A stretch of 64,000 nt of DNA from Bacteroides sp. 51 (GTDB taxonomy: Bacteria > Bacteroidota > Bacteroidia > Bacteroidales > Bacteroidaceae), in contig NZ_QVMI01000015.1 of NCBI RefSeq assembly GCF_010500965.1, positions 39,712 through 103,711 on the forward strand, given 5' to 3'. Positions 51,202 through 59,730 of the stretch are shown piece by piece. The position numbers and the translations under genes were made by a program. The stretch's first letter is position 1; each line of letters opens with the position of its first letter. Below the pieces are notes generated by a model. The model searched no databases. It had not been told where the DNA came from and was given only the letters and a program-made list of their open reading frames with translations.

Positions 51202-53631
51202 TTACTTTCTGCGTCTCCTTCCTGTAATCTTTAGGGCATCTTCGTGTCCGTTATCTGCTGCCAGTTCAAAATATTCCATTGCTTTATCTTCGTCCGGTTC
51301 CACTCCTTTTCCCACCAGGTAGCAGTTGCCTAGCTCGAACTGGGCGTTGGCGTAATCGCTCTCGGCGGCTTGTTGAAGCAGGGCGATGCCTTCTTCGATG
51401 TTGGGCGTGCAGCCCTCGCCGTTCAATAGCATTTTGCCTTTGAAGTATGTGGCAGCCGTATGTTCGTAGCCTGCCGCATCGCTAAACCAACGGAAGGCTT
51501 CTTGCATGTTTTCTTTGGTTCCTGTGCCGTGATAATAGCAAACGGCTACGCTATACATGGCCCGTGCATATCCATCTTCGGCGGCTTTGAGGTAGTATTT
51601 AAAGGCTTCGGGTTCGTTTTCTTCTACACCAAAGCCGTAGTTCAGGCAGTCGCCCAGACCTTGATTGACGTATCCTTGTTCGGCGGCTTTCAGGTAGTAC
51701 GGATAGGCTTTTGCCTCTTCGTTGATTTCGTCGTAGTCGTACAGATAGTAGTTTCCTACTTCGAGCAAGGCGTACGGATATTCCTGTTCGGCGGCTTTTA
51801 AGAACCATTTGAGTCCTTCGGCATTGTCGGAGGGAACATCATCGTCCAGGCCATACATATAGTAATATCCTACTTTGTATTGGGCGTAAGGGTACTCTTG
51901 TTCGGCTGCCCGGAGCATGTATTCCAGTGCTTTTTTGTTATCGGGTTCTACGCCATATCCTTCTTCGTAGCATACGGCCAATTCGGTTTCTCCCTTAGCC
52001 ACCTGGTTGTCGGCTGCCAGTTGCAGGTAGTGGATGGCTTTGTCCGGGTCTTCTTCCGTTCCGATTTCGTGGCGATAGCAGCGTCCCACGAGGAAGTATG
52101 CATATGGATACTCTCTTTGGGCGGCCATTGCGGCATATTCGAATGTTTTCTGTGCATCGGCTTCTACACCGTTGCCACTATCGTACATCAGCGATAGTTC
52201 TACCATGCAGTAGGCCGACCCCATTTCTACGCCTCTGTTGTAGTATTCCAGTGCTTTTTCGGCGTTCTCTTCTCCGGCATAACCCACCAGATGGTAGCGT
52301 CCGGCCATTTCTATGCCATGTATGTAGTTTAGTTCGGCGGCTTTTTCGTAGCATTGCAGGGCGGTTACGTAATCGCTTTCTCCATCGTTGAGTACGCCTT
52401 CCTCGTATAGTTTCCCCAGACGGTATGCGGCTTCTCCTTCGCCTTTGTCGATGGCTATTTTGAGCATAGCAACGCATTGGTCGATGTCTTTTTCCACTCC
52501 GTTGCCGGTATAGTATAGGTTGGCTTTGGTGATATAGGCGTCGGGGTATTCTTGTTCGATGGCTTTGTCCAGATAGAACAATCCCTTCTCTGTGTCTTTC
52601 ATTTCTTCATTGTACAGAAAGAGGTTGGCCAGTTGATAGGCACTGTATGCATCGTTGTATTGATAGCCCTTGTAGAGCCAATGTATGGCGCGTTCATTGT
52701 TCTGCCACTCCTGGCCGGAGTTGTAATAGCAGAAGAAGAGGCTGCGTATGATATCTGTTTGTCCGGTTTTGAAGGCGTCTTCCAGTAGTTTTAGTCCGTC
52801 TGGCTGGGATGCTCCTTCTATCAGGTTGTTGTAGTAGAGGATGCCCAGGCGTGTGAAGACAAAGTGGCTACAAGAGTTTTCCAGTACTTTCTTATAATAG
52901 GTTGCAGCCGATTCCGGCTCTTGGCTAAACTCGAATAAGTAACCATAAAGCTCGTATACCAAGCGGCTGACGTCGGGTGTCAGTTCTTTTTCCGTAAGGG
53001 GTTGGATCAGGCTGCGTGCTGCGTCCGGACCTTCTTCGCGCAGGATGATGTGCGCTTTGTATACCGTGGCTTTTTCTTTGGCTTCGGGCTGGGTGACGTT
53101 GTTGATGGATGCCATACCTGCTTCTTTATCGGGTTCGCCGAAGAGTCCCAGGTATTTATAATATCCCCAGATGATTTGTGCGGTTTCATCGCCCCGGTTT
53201 GCTGCTTCTTCCAACAGGGGCATGAGGATGGAGGTGTCGCCGTATCCTCTGCGTGGATGGAATTGTTGCAGGGCTTTTTCGATAAGCGCCTCGGTGGAGT
53301 GGGGGGCGAAAGCATCGAATAGTTGGTTGATCTTTTCCCAGTAAAACGCATAGTCGTCGTTGCTGAGGTTTACACTGGCCAGGCCATCGTATGACTTGAA
53401 GATGAGGTGAAAGTATGGATTGGTAATCCCGGTGTCGAACCCCGACTGGATGGCGTGTTCCAGTATGGCCAGTGCTTCGAACCAGATGGCTGGTTGCATA
53501 AGCTGCTCGTGACTGAAACGGGTTAGCAGGTTTTCTTTCCAGGAATTGTCTGTGGAGAATCTTTCATAACTTTGCTGATAGTAGGCTTGTAATGTATCTC
53601 CTTCTTTAATGAATGATGTAAAAGTATCCAT
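51202..53631 (-). CDS. Sel1-repeat protein, first gene of Hsp90-like operon
   Basis: Protein of 809 residues from the ATG at 53631, with no signal peptide. From about residue 290 on it is a string of at least 12 Sel1-like repeats of about 36 residues (A(A)EQEYPYA..L...Y..G.GV..D..KA..Y), some nearly identical to each other (AAEQEYPYAQYKVGYYYMYG and AAEQEYPYALLEVGNYYLYD). The N-terminal 280 residues are helical and unrecognised. Tail GRRRRK is basic. Sel1 repeats mediate protein-protein contact. It is followed by the Hsp90-like gene with only one base in between, so it is most likely a partner or scaffold for that ATPase. Confidence 0.9.
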   Translation of the reverse strand: MDTFTSFIKEGDTLQAYYQQSYERFSTDNSWKENLLTRFSHEQLMQPAIWFEALAILEHAIQSGFDTGITNPYFHLIFKSYDGLASVNLSNDDYAFYWEKINQLFDAFAPHSTEALIEKALQQFHPRRGYGDTSILMPLLEEAANRGDETAQIIWGYYKYLGLFGEPDKEAGMASINNVTQPEAKEKATVYKAHIILREEGPDAARSLIQPLTEKELTPDVSRLVYELYGYLFEFSQEPESAATYYKKVLENSCSHFVFTRLGILYYNNLIEGASQPDGLKLLEDAFKTGQTDIIRSLFFCYYNSGQEWQNNERAIHWLYKGYQYNDAYSAYQLANLFLYNEEMKDTEKGLFYLDKAIEQEYPDAYITKANLYYTGNGVEKDIDQCVAMLKIAIDKGEGEAAYRLGKLYEEGVLNDGESDYVTALQCYEKAAELNYIHGIEMAGRYHLVGYAGEENAEKALEYYNRGVEMGSAYCMVELSLMYDSGNGVEADAQKTFEYAAMAAQREYPYAYFLVGRCYRHEIGTEEDPDKAIHYLQLAADNQVAKGETELAVCYEEGYGVEPDNKKALEYMLRAAEQEYPYAQYKVGYYYMYGLDDDVPSDNAEGLKWFLKAAEQEYPYALLEVGNYYLYDYDEINEEAKAYPYYLKAAEQGYVNQGLGDCLNYGFGVEENEPEAFKYYLKAAEDGYARAMYSVAVCYYHGTGTKENMQEAFRWFSDAAGYEHTAATYFKGKMLLNGEGCTPNIEEGIALLQQAAESDYANAQFELGNCYLVGKGVEPDEDKAMEYFELAADNGHEDALKITGRRRRK

Positions 53632-53667
53632 GTTTTTTCTTTTGTTTGTTTGAATTAGACAAGGTTG

Positions 53668-53675
53668 CAAAGATA
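53668..53675 (-). promoter_or_regulatory. -7 element of Sel1/Hsp90-like operon
   Basis: TATCTTTG on the minus strand, 36 bases before the Sel1 start. No clear -33 TTG. The 22-bp array at 53734 lies about 60 bases upstream of this box. Confidence 0.5.
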
Positions 53676-53733
53676 GCAGACTAAAAGGATTTATTATAAT
53701 TTGTAGTTGGTTTTTAATTGCAAAGGTTTTGTG

Positions 53734-53837
53734 GTGATCCTGGGAAAGTTGCTCAGTGATGCTGAGAAGGTTTCTTGGTGAGGATGAGAAAGTTTCTGGG
53801 CGAGGGTGAGAAAGTTTCGCGGTGAGGGTACGGTTGC
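53734..53837. repeat. 22-bp tandem array upstream of Hsp90-like operon
   Basis: Units of 22 bases start at 53734, 53756, 53778 and 53800, with a partial at 53822. Consensus is close to GTGAGGnTGAGAAAGTTTCT plus variable ends; copies differ at about a third of positions. It is followed at 53843-53882 by two copies of the 20-mer AGTATTTCTGGTTGGTTTTG. This stretch and the 53896 inverted repeat account for most of the 444-base gap 53632-54075; the last ~90 bases show nothing recognisable. Confidence 0.8.
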
Positions 53838-53895
53838 TTTAAAGTATTTCTGGTTGGTTTTGAGTATTTGGGGTTGGTTTTACGTTATTTCAACC

Positions 53896-53985
53896 ATCCA
53901 CCCCCTGCCCCCGCCAGCGGGGGATAGGCTGCGCTACACAGTGTCTCCGCAAGGTATCCCCCGCTGGCGGGGGCAGGGGGTGGAT
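53896..53985. repeat. GC-rich inverted repeat (CCACCCCCTGCCCCCGCC type)
   Basis: A perfect 31-base inverted repeat: left arm 53896-53926, right arm 53955-53985, around a 28-base loop. Each arm has an inner CCCCCGCCAGCGGGGG palindrome. The same arms occur at 63907-63995 with a different loop. Confidence 0.9.
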
Positions 53986-54075
53986 TTGGCGTAGTATAGA
54001 ATTAATTCATTTCCAATCCGTTTTACGTATTTCCCTCCCGTAACCCCTAACTTTAATGCGTATCGCCCTACACAA

Positions 54076-56850
54076 TTAAGAAGAAAGTTTCTCCTTCAAA
54101 AATTGCCCGGTATAACTAGCACCACAAGCGGCAACTTCTTCGGGCGTACCGGCAGCGATCAGGTTTCCACCTTTATCACCGCCTTCGGGACCGAGGTCAA
54201 TCACATAATCGGCACATTTTATCACATCCATATTGTGTTCAATAATCACGATAGAATGCCCGCGGCGGATTAACGCATCGAAAGCCTCCAGCAGTTTGCG
54301 TATGTCATGGAAGTGCAATCCGGTGGTTGGCTCATCAAAGATGAACATCGTAGGATCGGCCTTCTCCTGACTCAGGTAATAGGCCAGCTTAACACGCTGG
54401 TTCTCACCACCCGATAGTGTAGAAGATGTCTGCCCCAACTTGATATACCCCAGTCCGACATCCTGCAACGGCGTGAGCTTTTTAATAATCTTCCTTTGCC
54501 CGTGTTTGGTGAAGAACTCAACCGCCTGATTGATTGTCATATTCAGTACATCATAGATGTTTACCCCGTGGAATTGTACCTCCAACGTATCCGTCTTGAA
54601 GCGTTTGCCGTGGCACGATTCACATTCCAATACCAGGTCTGCCATAAATTGCATTTCTACCGTCACCGTTCCATCGCCTTTACACTCCTCGCAACGTCCG
54701 CCTTCGCTATTGAAACTGAAATATCCGGCACTGTATCCCATCTGTTTGGATAGAGGTTGGTCGGCCCACAGTTTACGGATCTCATCGTAAGCCTTAAGGT
54801 AAGTTACCGGATTGCTACGGCTCGACTTTCCGATAGGATTCTGATCTACAAACTCTACGTTGCGCAGGTTTCTCAAATCTCCGCCGATGCTGACAAACTC
54901 TCCCGGACGATCACTACATTCATCCAATTCCCGTTTCAGTGCGCGGTAAAAGATATCGCGTACAAGCGTACTCTTGCCCGAGCCGGATACACCAGTCACT
55001 ACGGTCATTACATTCAGCGGGAATTTCACATCCACCCCTTTCAGGTTATTCTCGCGCGCCCCTTTAATTTCAATATAATTATTCCACGGACGGCGAAGCT
55101 CGGGTACGGGAATCACCTCTTCTCCAAGCAGATAGCGTACCGTGTGGCTGTTGCTTCCCTTCTTTAGGTCGTTCATATCCCCCTCGTAAACAATCTCACC
55201 ACCCAGTCGTCCGGCATTCGGACCTATATCAATAATATAATCGGCAGCGCGGATAATTTCCTCGTCATGCTCTACAACGACTACCGTGTTGCCTAGCTCC
55301 TGCAACTGGCGAAGCACATAAATCAGCCGGTCCGTATCGCGGCTATGCAACCCGATGCTCGGCTCATCGAGGATATACAAACTTCCCACCAGGCTGCTAC
55401 CAAGCGAGGTAGCCAGGTTAATGCGTTGGCTCTCACCACCGGATAGCGAGTTACTCAGCCGGTTTAACGTCAGATAGCCCAGCCCGACATCAATAAGGAA
55501 CTTGATGCGGCTGTTTATTTCGGTCAGGATGCGCGTGGCAACGGCCTGGTCATGGTCGTCCAACGTCAATGTATCGAAGAATGTTTTAAGATCAGTGATC
55601 GGCAAGTCTACCAACTCACTGATGTTCTGTCCTCCCACGCGTACATAACTTGCTTCCGGTTTCAGGCGGGTGCCGTGGCACACGGGACAAAGCGTCTTTC
55701 CCCGGTAGCGTGCAAGCATTACCCGATACTGAATCTTATATTGATTCTCTTCCAACATCCGGAAGAAGTCGTTAATGCCATGGAAATATTGATTCCCTTC
55801 CCAAAGCACCCGGCGTTGCTCATTCGTAAGCTCGTAGTAAGGCGTGAATATCGGGAAATTAAACTTATCGGCGTTATGTATCAGTATATCCTTGTACTCA
55901 CTCATCTTCTCGCCACGCCAGCACATCACCGCACCGTCATAGATAGATAGCGAACGATTAGGCACCACCAGATGCTCGTCAATACCGATCACCTTCCCGA
56001 AACCTTCGCATTTCGGGCAAGCCCCCACCGGAGAGTTAAAGGAAAACATCTGATCGTTAGGCTCCTCGAAGGTAATGCCATCTGCTTCAAAAGTGGTACT
56101 GAACGTGTGCAACTCTGTATTTCCGTCGGGCAGGTAAAACCGCAACATACAGATTCCGTTACCCTCGTACATGGCTGTCTCCGCCGAATCGGTTAACCGG
56201 CTGATTGCATCTTTGGTGGTATCCACCGCCATACGGTCGACCAAAAGATACACCGTATCTTCTGCTTTTGGCTTGTAATCTTCAATGCGCACCATCTCGC
56301 CATTCACCTCAATACGGTTAAAACCCTGTTTCAGGTCGATGCCTAATTGCTGCTTTAACGTCCGGCCTTCGGGAAGGCGGAAGGCGGTGAGCACCGTATA
56401 TCTTGTACCTTCCGGATAGGAAAGCATGCAGTTTACAATATCTTCAATACTATGCTTCTTCACCTCCTGGCCGCTTACCGGACTGAATGTCCGGCCGACG
56501 CGGGCAAAAAGCAGGCGCATATACTCATAAATCTCCGTGCTGGTACCTACGGTAGAACGCGGATTCCTGCTGCTTACCTTTTGTTCGATAGCAATGGCAG
56601 GCGGAATACCTTTAATAAAGTCGCACTCCGGCTTGCTCATTCGCCCGAGGAACTGCCGGGCATAAGAAGACAAACTCTCCACATAGCGCCGTTGCCCCTC
56701 GGCATACAACGTGTCGAAGGCAAGTGAAGATTTACCCGAACCGGAAAGCCCGGTGATTACAACCAATTTATTACGTGGGATGTTTACATCAATGTTCTTC
56801 AGGTTGTTCACCCGCGCCCCTTTGATGCTTATATATTTACTCTCTGGCAT
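54076..56850 (-). CDS. uvrA: Excinuclease ABC subunit A
   Basis: Protein of 924 residues (about 940 in E. coli). Two ABC ATPase units: Walker [10 protein letters not shown] (about 33) with LSGGESQRI, and GVSGSGKST (about 640) with LSGGENQRV, plus [19 protein letters not shown] near the start. Zinc-binding pairs CPKC / CPVCHG and CEEC / CESCHG are present. It recognises DNA damage for nucleotide excision repair and hands over to UvrB. Start at 56850 gives [20 protein letters not shown], as in the family. The leader carries a TTAGAAG-type inverted repeat and a -7 box at 56996. Confidence 0.97.
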   Translation of the reverse strand: MPESKYISIKGARVNNLKNIDVNIPRNKLVVITGLSGSGKSSLAFDTLYAEGQRRYVESLSSYARQFLGRMSKPECDFIKGIPPAIAIEQKVSSRNPRSTVGTSTEIYEYMRLLFARVGRTFSPVSGQEVKKHSIEDIVNCMLSYPEGTRYTVLTAFRLPEGRTLKQQLGIDLKQGFNRIEVNGEMVRIEDYKPKAEDTVYLLVDRMAVDTTKDAISRLTDSAETAMYEGNGICMLRFYLPDGNTELHTFSTTFEADGITFEEPNDQMFSFNSPVGACPKCEGFGKVIGIDEHLVVPNRSLSIYDGAVMCWRGEKMSEYKDILIHNADKFNFPIFTPYYELTNEQRRVLWEGNQYFHGINDFFRMLEENQYKIQYRVMLARYRGKTLCPVCHGTRLKPEASYVRVGGQNISELVDLPITDLKTFFDTLTLDDHDQAVATRILTEINSRIKFLIDVGLGYLTLNRLSNSLSGGESQRINLATSLGSSLVGSLYILDEPSIGLHSRDTDRLIYVLRQLQELGNTVVVVEHDEEIIRAADYIIDIGPNAGRLGGEIVYEGDMNDLKKGSNSHTVRYLLGEEVIPVPELRRPWNNYIEIKGARENNLKGVDVKFPLNVMTVVTGVSGSGKSTLVRDIFYRALKRELDECSDRPGEFVSIGGDLRNLRNVEFVDQNPIGKSSRSNPVTYLKAYDEIRKLWADQPLSKQMGYSAGYFSFNSEGGRCEECKGDGTVTVEMQFMADLVLECESCHGKRFKTDTLEVQFHGVNIYDVLNMTINQAVEFFTKHGQRKIIKKLTPLQDVGLGYIKLGQTSSTLSGGENQRVKLAYYLSQEKADPTMFIFDEPTTGLHFHDIRKLLEAFDALIRRGHSIVIIEHNMDVIKCADYVIDLGPEGGDKGGNLIAAGTPEEVAACGASYTGQFLKEKLSS

Positions 56851-56852
56851 AT

Positions 56853-56985
56853 TTAGAAGTTAGAAGTTAGAAGTTAGTAGCTAGAAGTTAGAAGTAAGAA
56901 GTAAGGTCAATGAATACGATGCCGCATGGATTGGGCAAAGCCTAGCTACTAACTTCTTACTTCTAGCTTCTAACTTCCAGCTACT
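56853..56985. repeat. TTAGAAG-type inverted repeat in uvrA leader
   Basis: Left part 56853-56905 holds five or six TTAGAAGT/TTAGTAGCT tandem heptamer-like units; right part 56941-56985 holds the complement. The two pair around a 35-base loop. Longest of three family members in the window, and it starts two bases upstream of the uvrA start codon. Confidence 0.8.
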
Positions 56986-56995
56986 GAAAAACATG

Positions 56996-57003
56996 CAAAG
57001 TTA
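56996..57003 (-). promoter_or_regulatory. -7 element of uvrA
   Basis: TAACTTTG on the minus strand fits TAnnTTTG. The transcript would have a leader of about 140 bases made up almost wholly by the inverted repeat. The -33 side is unclear. Confidence 0.45.
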
Positions 57004-57048
57004 CTATTATTTAGCCAAATTGATAACTCTTAATCCTAAATAAACCTT

Positions 57049-57056
57049 TATCTTTG
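57049..57056 (+). promoter_or_regulatory. -7 element of second GHL10 gene
   Basis: TATCTTTG, 44 bases before the ATG at 57101; TTG at 57020-57022 lies 26 bases upstream, longer than usual. Confidence 0.45.
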
Positions 57057-57100
57057 TTACCCTCAACGACTTAAAAACTTAAAATCTCAAAAACTTAAAT

Positions 57101-58594
57101 ATGCGTTATTTGGCTCTTACTTTTGCTCTGCTTTTCGCCTTTGTTTCGTTACAGGCGCAGACAATCCACCCTAAACGTGAATTCCGTGGTGCCTGGATAC
57201 AAGCTGTGAATGGACAATTCCGTGGTATTCCTACCGAAACCCTGAAGTCGACCCTGACCGATCAGTTAAATTCCTTACAGGAAGCCGGCATCAATGCCAT
57301 CATATTCCAGGTCCGCCCGGAGGCCGATGCACTATACAATTCGGCTCATGAGCCGTGGAGCCGCTTCCTGACCGGTGTACAAGGCAAAGCCCCCAATCCG
57401 TATTGGGACCCGTTGGAGTTTATGATCCAGGAATGCCATAAACGCAACATGGAACTGCATGCCTGGATCAATCCGTATCGTGCCAAGACGAATACCAGCG
57501 TCCAGTTGGCTTCTACGCATATCTATAACATACATCCCGAACGGTTTATCGAATACGACAACAAACTATTCTTTAATCCGGCGCTGGCCGAGAACCGGGC
57601 GCACATCTGCAAGATCGTTTCGGATATTGTGTACCGCTATGACGTAGACGGCATTCATATGGATGACTATTTCTACCCTTACCCGGCCAACGGCGCGGAT
57701 TATCCTGATGACGCGAGCTTTGCAGCTTACGGACGTAGCTTTACGAACAAAGGAGATTGGCGCCGCAATAACGTAAATGTACTCATCAAAGAGATTCACG
57801 AAACCGTTCGTAAACTGAAACCCTGGGTAAAGTTTGGTGTCAGCCCGTTTGGAGTATACCGCAACCAGAGTAGCGATCCGTTGGGAAGTAATACCAAGGC
57901 TTTGCAGAACTACGATGACCTGTATGCCGATGTGTTGCTGTGGGCTCGCGAAGGTTGGATTGACTATAATATTCCCCAGATTTATTGGCATGTCGGACAT
58001 CCGCAGGCCGATTATCAGGAGTTGGTTAACTGGTGGGCACGTAATGCCGAGGGGCGTCCATTATTTATCGGGCAGTCTGTGCCTAATACAATAAAGAGTC
58101 CGGACCCCGGTAATCCGGAAATAAACCAGTTGCCGCTAAAGATGAAGTTACAGCGCTCTTTCCAGACCATTGGCGGTAGCTGCCAGTGGCCAGCCAGTTC
58201 GGTGGTGAATAATGAAGGACGGTATCGTGATGCTTTAGTACAGGAATACCATAAGTATCCGGCTTTGCAACCTGTCTTTGATTTTATGGATGGCAAAGCT
58301 CCCGGTAAGGTGCGCAAGGTAAAAAGCGTTTGGACAGAAGATGGATATATGCTTTTCTGGACAGCACCGAAGGATAAAGGTGAAATGGAGCAGGCTACTC
58401 ATTATGTGGTGTATCGTTTCGATAATAAGGAGAAGGTAAATATTGACGATCCGTCGCATATTGTGGGTATTACACAGAATACATTCTATAAACTGCCTTA
58501 CGAGAACGGGAAAACAAAGTATCGCTACGTTGTAACGGCACTGGATAGATTGCAGAATGAGTCGCGTAGTGTAGCGAAGAAAGTGAAACTTTAA
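57101..58594 (+). CDS. Family-10-like glycosyl hydrolase (GHL10), second copy
   Basis: Protein of 497 residues with signal peptide (LALTFALLFAFVSLQAQ). The TIM-barrel motifs are those of the 44404 protein: EFRGAWIQAVNGQFRG, INAIIFQVRPEADALYNS, ELHAWINPYR, YDVDGIHMDDYFYPYP, KFGVSPFGVY, IDYNIPQIYWHVG. A C-terminal fibronectin-like domain (WTEDGYMLFWTAPKD) closes it. Envelope hydrolase of uncertain substrate. Its last four bases overlap the convergent chromate-transporter gene. Confidence 0.92.
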   Translation: MRYLALTFALLFAFVSLQAQTIHPKREFRGAWIQAVNGQFRGIPTETLKSTLTDQLNSLQEAGINAIIFQVRPEADALYNSAHEPWSRFLTGVQGKAPNPYWDPLEFMIQECHKRNMELHAWINPYRAKTNTSVQLASTHIYNIHPERFIEYDNKLFFNPALAENRAHICKIVSDIVYRYDVDGIHMDDYFYPYPANGADYPDDASFAAYGRSFTNKGDWRRNNVNVLIKEIHETVRKLKPWVKFGVSPFGVYRNQSSDPLGSNTKALQNYDDLYADVLLWAREGWIDYNIPQIYWHVGHPQADYQELVNWWARNAEGRPLFIGQSVPNTIKSPDPGNPEINQLPLKMKLQRSFQTIGGSCQWPASSVVNNEGRYRDALVQEYHKYPALQPVFDFMDGKAPGKVRKVKSVWTEDGYMLFWTAPKDKGEMEQATHYVVYRFDNKEKVNIDDPSHIVGITQNTFYKLPYENGKTKYRYVVTALDRLQNESRSVAKKVKL

Positions 58595-59139
58595 TATACT
58601 ACCAACCCAACCAATCCGCAGGCGATAATCATCAATATTGGATTTATTTTAAAACGATAAGTTCCGATAAATGCTGCAAGGAAAAGAACTACACTGATTA
58701 TAAAAGAATACATATCCTCTGCTGGTGAGCCAAAGTTTTCGGTGTTCATCAGCACAAGGGCGGCGGCGGCTAATAACCCCACGATGGCCGGGCGCAACCC
58801 CTTAAAAATTGACTCTACCACCGGATGTTTCTGATATTTAAGAAAGAACTTGCTGATGGTCAGCATCAGGATAAATGAAGGCAGCGTTACGGCAAATGTC
58901 GCAACCACCGATCCCCAGACACTTCCGGTTGCGGCAAACCCTACATACGTAGCCGAGTTTATTCCTATCGGGCCTGGCGTCATCTGGCTAATGGCTATAA
59001 TGTCTGTGAACTCTTGTGCCGAGAGCCATTCATGACGGGTCACCACCTCTCCCTGAATAAGCGAAAGCATGGCATATCCACCACCGAATCCGAACAATCC
59101 GATTTTAAAGAACGCGTAGAATAACTCTAGATAAAGCAT
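58591..59139 (-). CDS. Chromate transporter half, second gene
   Basis: Protein of 182 residues with six or so membrane helices, one half-domain of the CHR family: FFKIGLFGFGGGYAMLSLIQGEVVTRHEWLS, ISQMTPGPIGINSATYVGF, KGLRPAIVGLLAAAA. Short-chain CHR proteins come in pairs that together correspond to one long ChrA. They export chromate or transport related oxyanions. The partner starts 38 bases upstream in the same direction. Confidence 0.9.
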   Translation of the reverse strand: MLYLELFYAFFKIGLFGFGGGYAMLSLIQGEVVTRHEWLSAQEFTDIIAISQMTPGPIGINSATYVGFAATGSVWGSVVATFAVTLPSFILMLTISKFFLKYQKHPVVESIFKGLRPAIVGLLAAAALVLMNTENFGSPAEDMYSFIISVVLFLAAFIGTYRFKINPILMIIACGLVGLVVY

Positions 59140-59143
59140 GAAT

Positions 59144-59170
59144 GAATTATGAATTATGAATTATGAATTA
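59144..59170. repeat. Heptamer repeat GAATTAT
   Basis: Nearly four copies of GAATTAT in tandem (59144-59170) lie between the two chromate-transporter genes. Simple-sequence DNA of this kind can vary in copy number by slippage. Confidence 0.8.
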
Positions 59171-59176
59171 ATATCT

Positions 59177-59728
59177 TTAATCCTTACTTTTAAGCTTTGA
59201 TCCCCATCGTCCCCAAACATAGCCGCCAACACCTGCCAGTACGATAATCCAAATCGGAGAGAACCCCAACAGCCAGATAAGAAGTGCGGAGACTATAGGA
59301 ATCCATATCGTATACCTGTTTATCCTGGCCGATTTAGCCATCGTAAATGTGGGTGCCGCTATCAGAGCAACAACTGCCGGACGCATACCTTTAAATATAC
59401 GCTCTACAATCGTATTATCTTTGAAATTATGGAAGAACATGGCAATAGCCAGTATAATAACAAACGAAGGTAACACTGAACCCAGAGTAGTGACAAGACT
59501 GCCACGGACACCTTTTAACTTGTAGCCCACAAAAATAGATATATTGACCGCGAATACACCGGGAGCCGATTGGGAGATAGCCAACAGATCAAGGAAATCT
59601 TCCTGCGCAATCCACTTCCGCTTGTTCACGATCTCATTTTCTATCAAGGGTACCATAGCATACCCACCGCCAATCGTAAAAGTCCCGATCTTACAAAAGA
59701 TGCCGAATAGTTCAAGATATATATTCAT
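59177..59728 (-). CDS. Chromate transporter half, first gene
   Basis: Protein of 183 residues, the other CHR half-domain: FCKIGTFTIGGGYAMVPLIENEIVNKRKWIA, ISQSAPGVFAVNISIFVGY, KGMRPAVVALIAAPT. It and the following gene are homologous to each other and form the heteromeric short-chain CHR pair in the inner membrane. The upstream HTCS gene stops two bases before this gene starts, so the three genes may share a transcript. Confidence 0.9.
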   Translation of the reverse strand: MNIYLELFGIFCKIGTFTIGGGYAMVPLIENEIVNKRKWIAQEDFLDLLAISQSAPGVFAVNISIFVGYKLKGVRGSLVTTLGSVLPSFVIILAIAMFFHNFKDNTIVERIFKGMRPAVVALIAAPTFTMAKSARINRYTIWIPIVSALLIWLLGFSPIWIIVLAGVGGYVWGRWGSKLKSKD

Positions 59729-59730
59729 GC

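Noticed and set aside
58591-59728. Single chrA gene broken by a frameshift
   Set aside because: Each half has its own start, complete CHR half-domain and stop; paired short CHR proteins are a known form.
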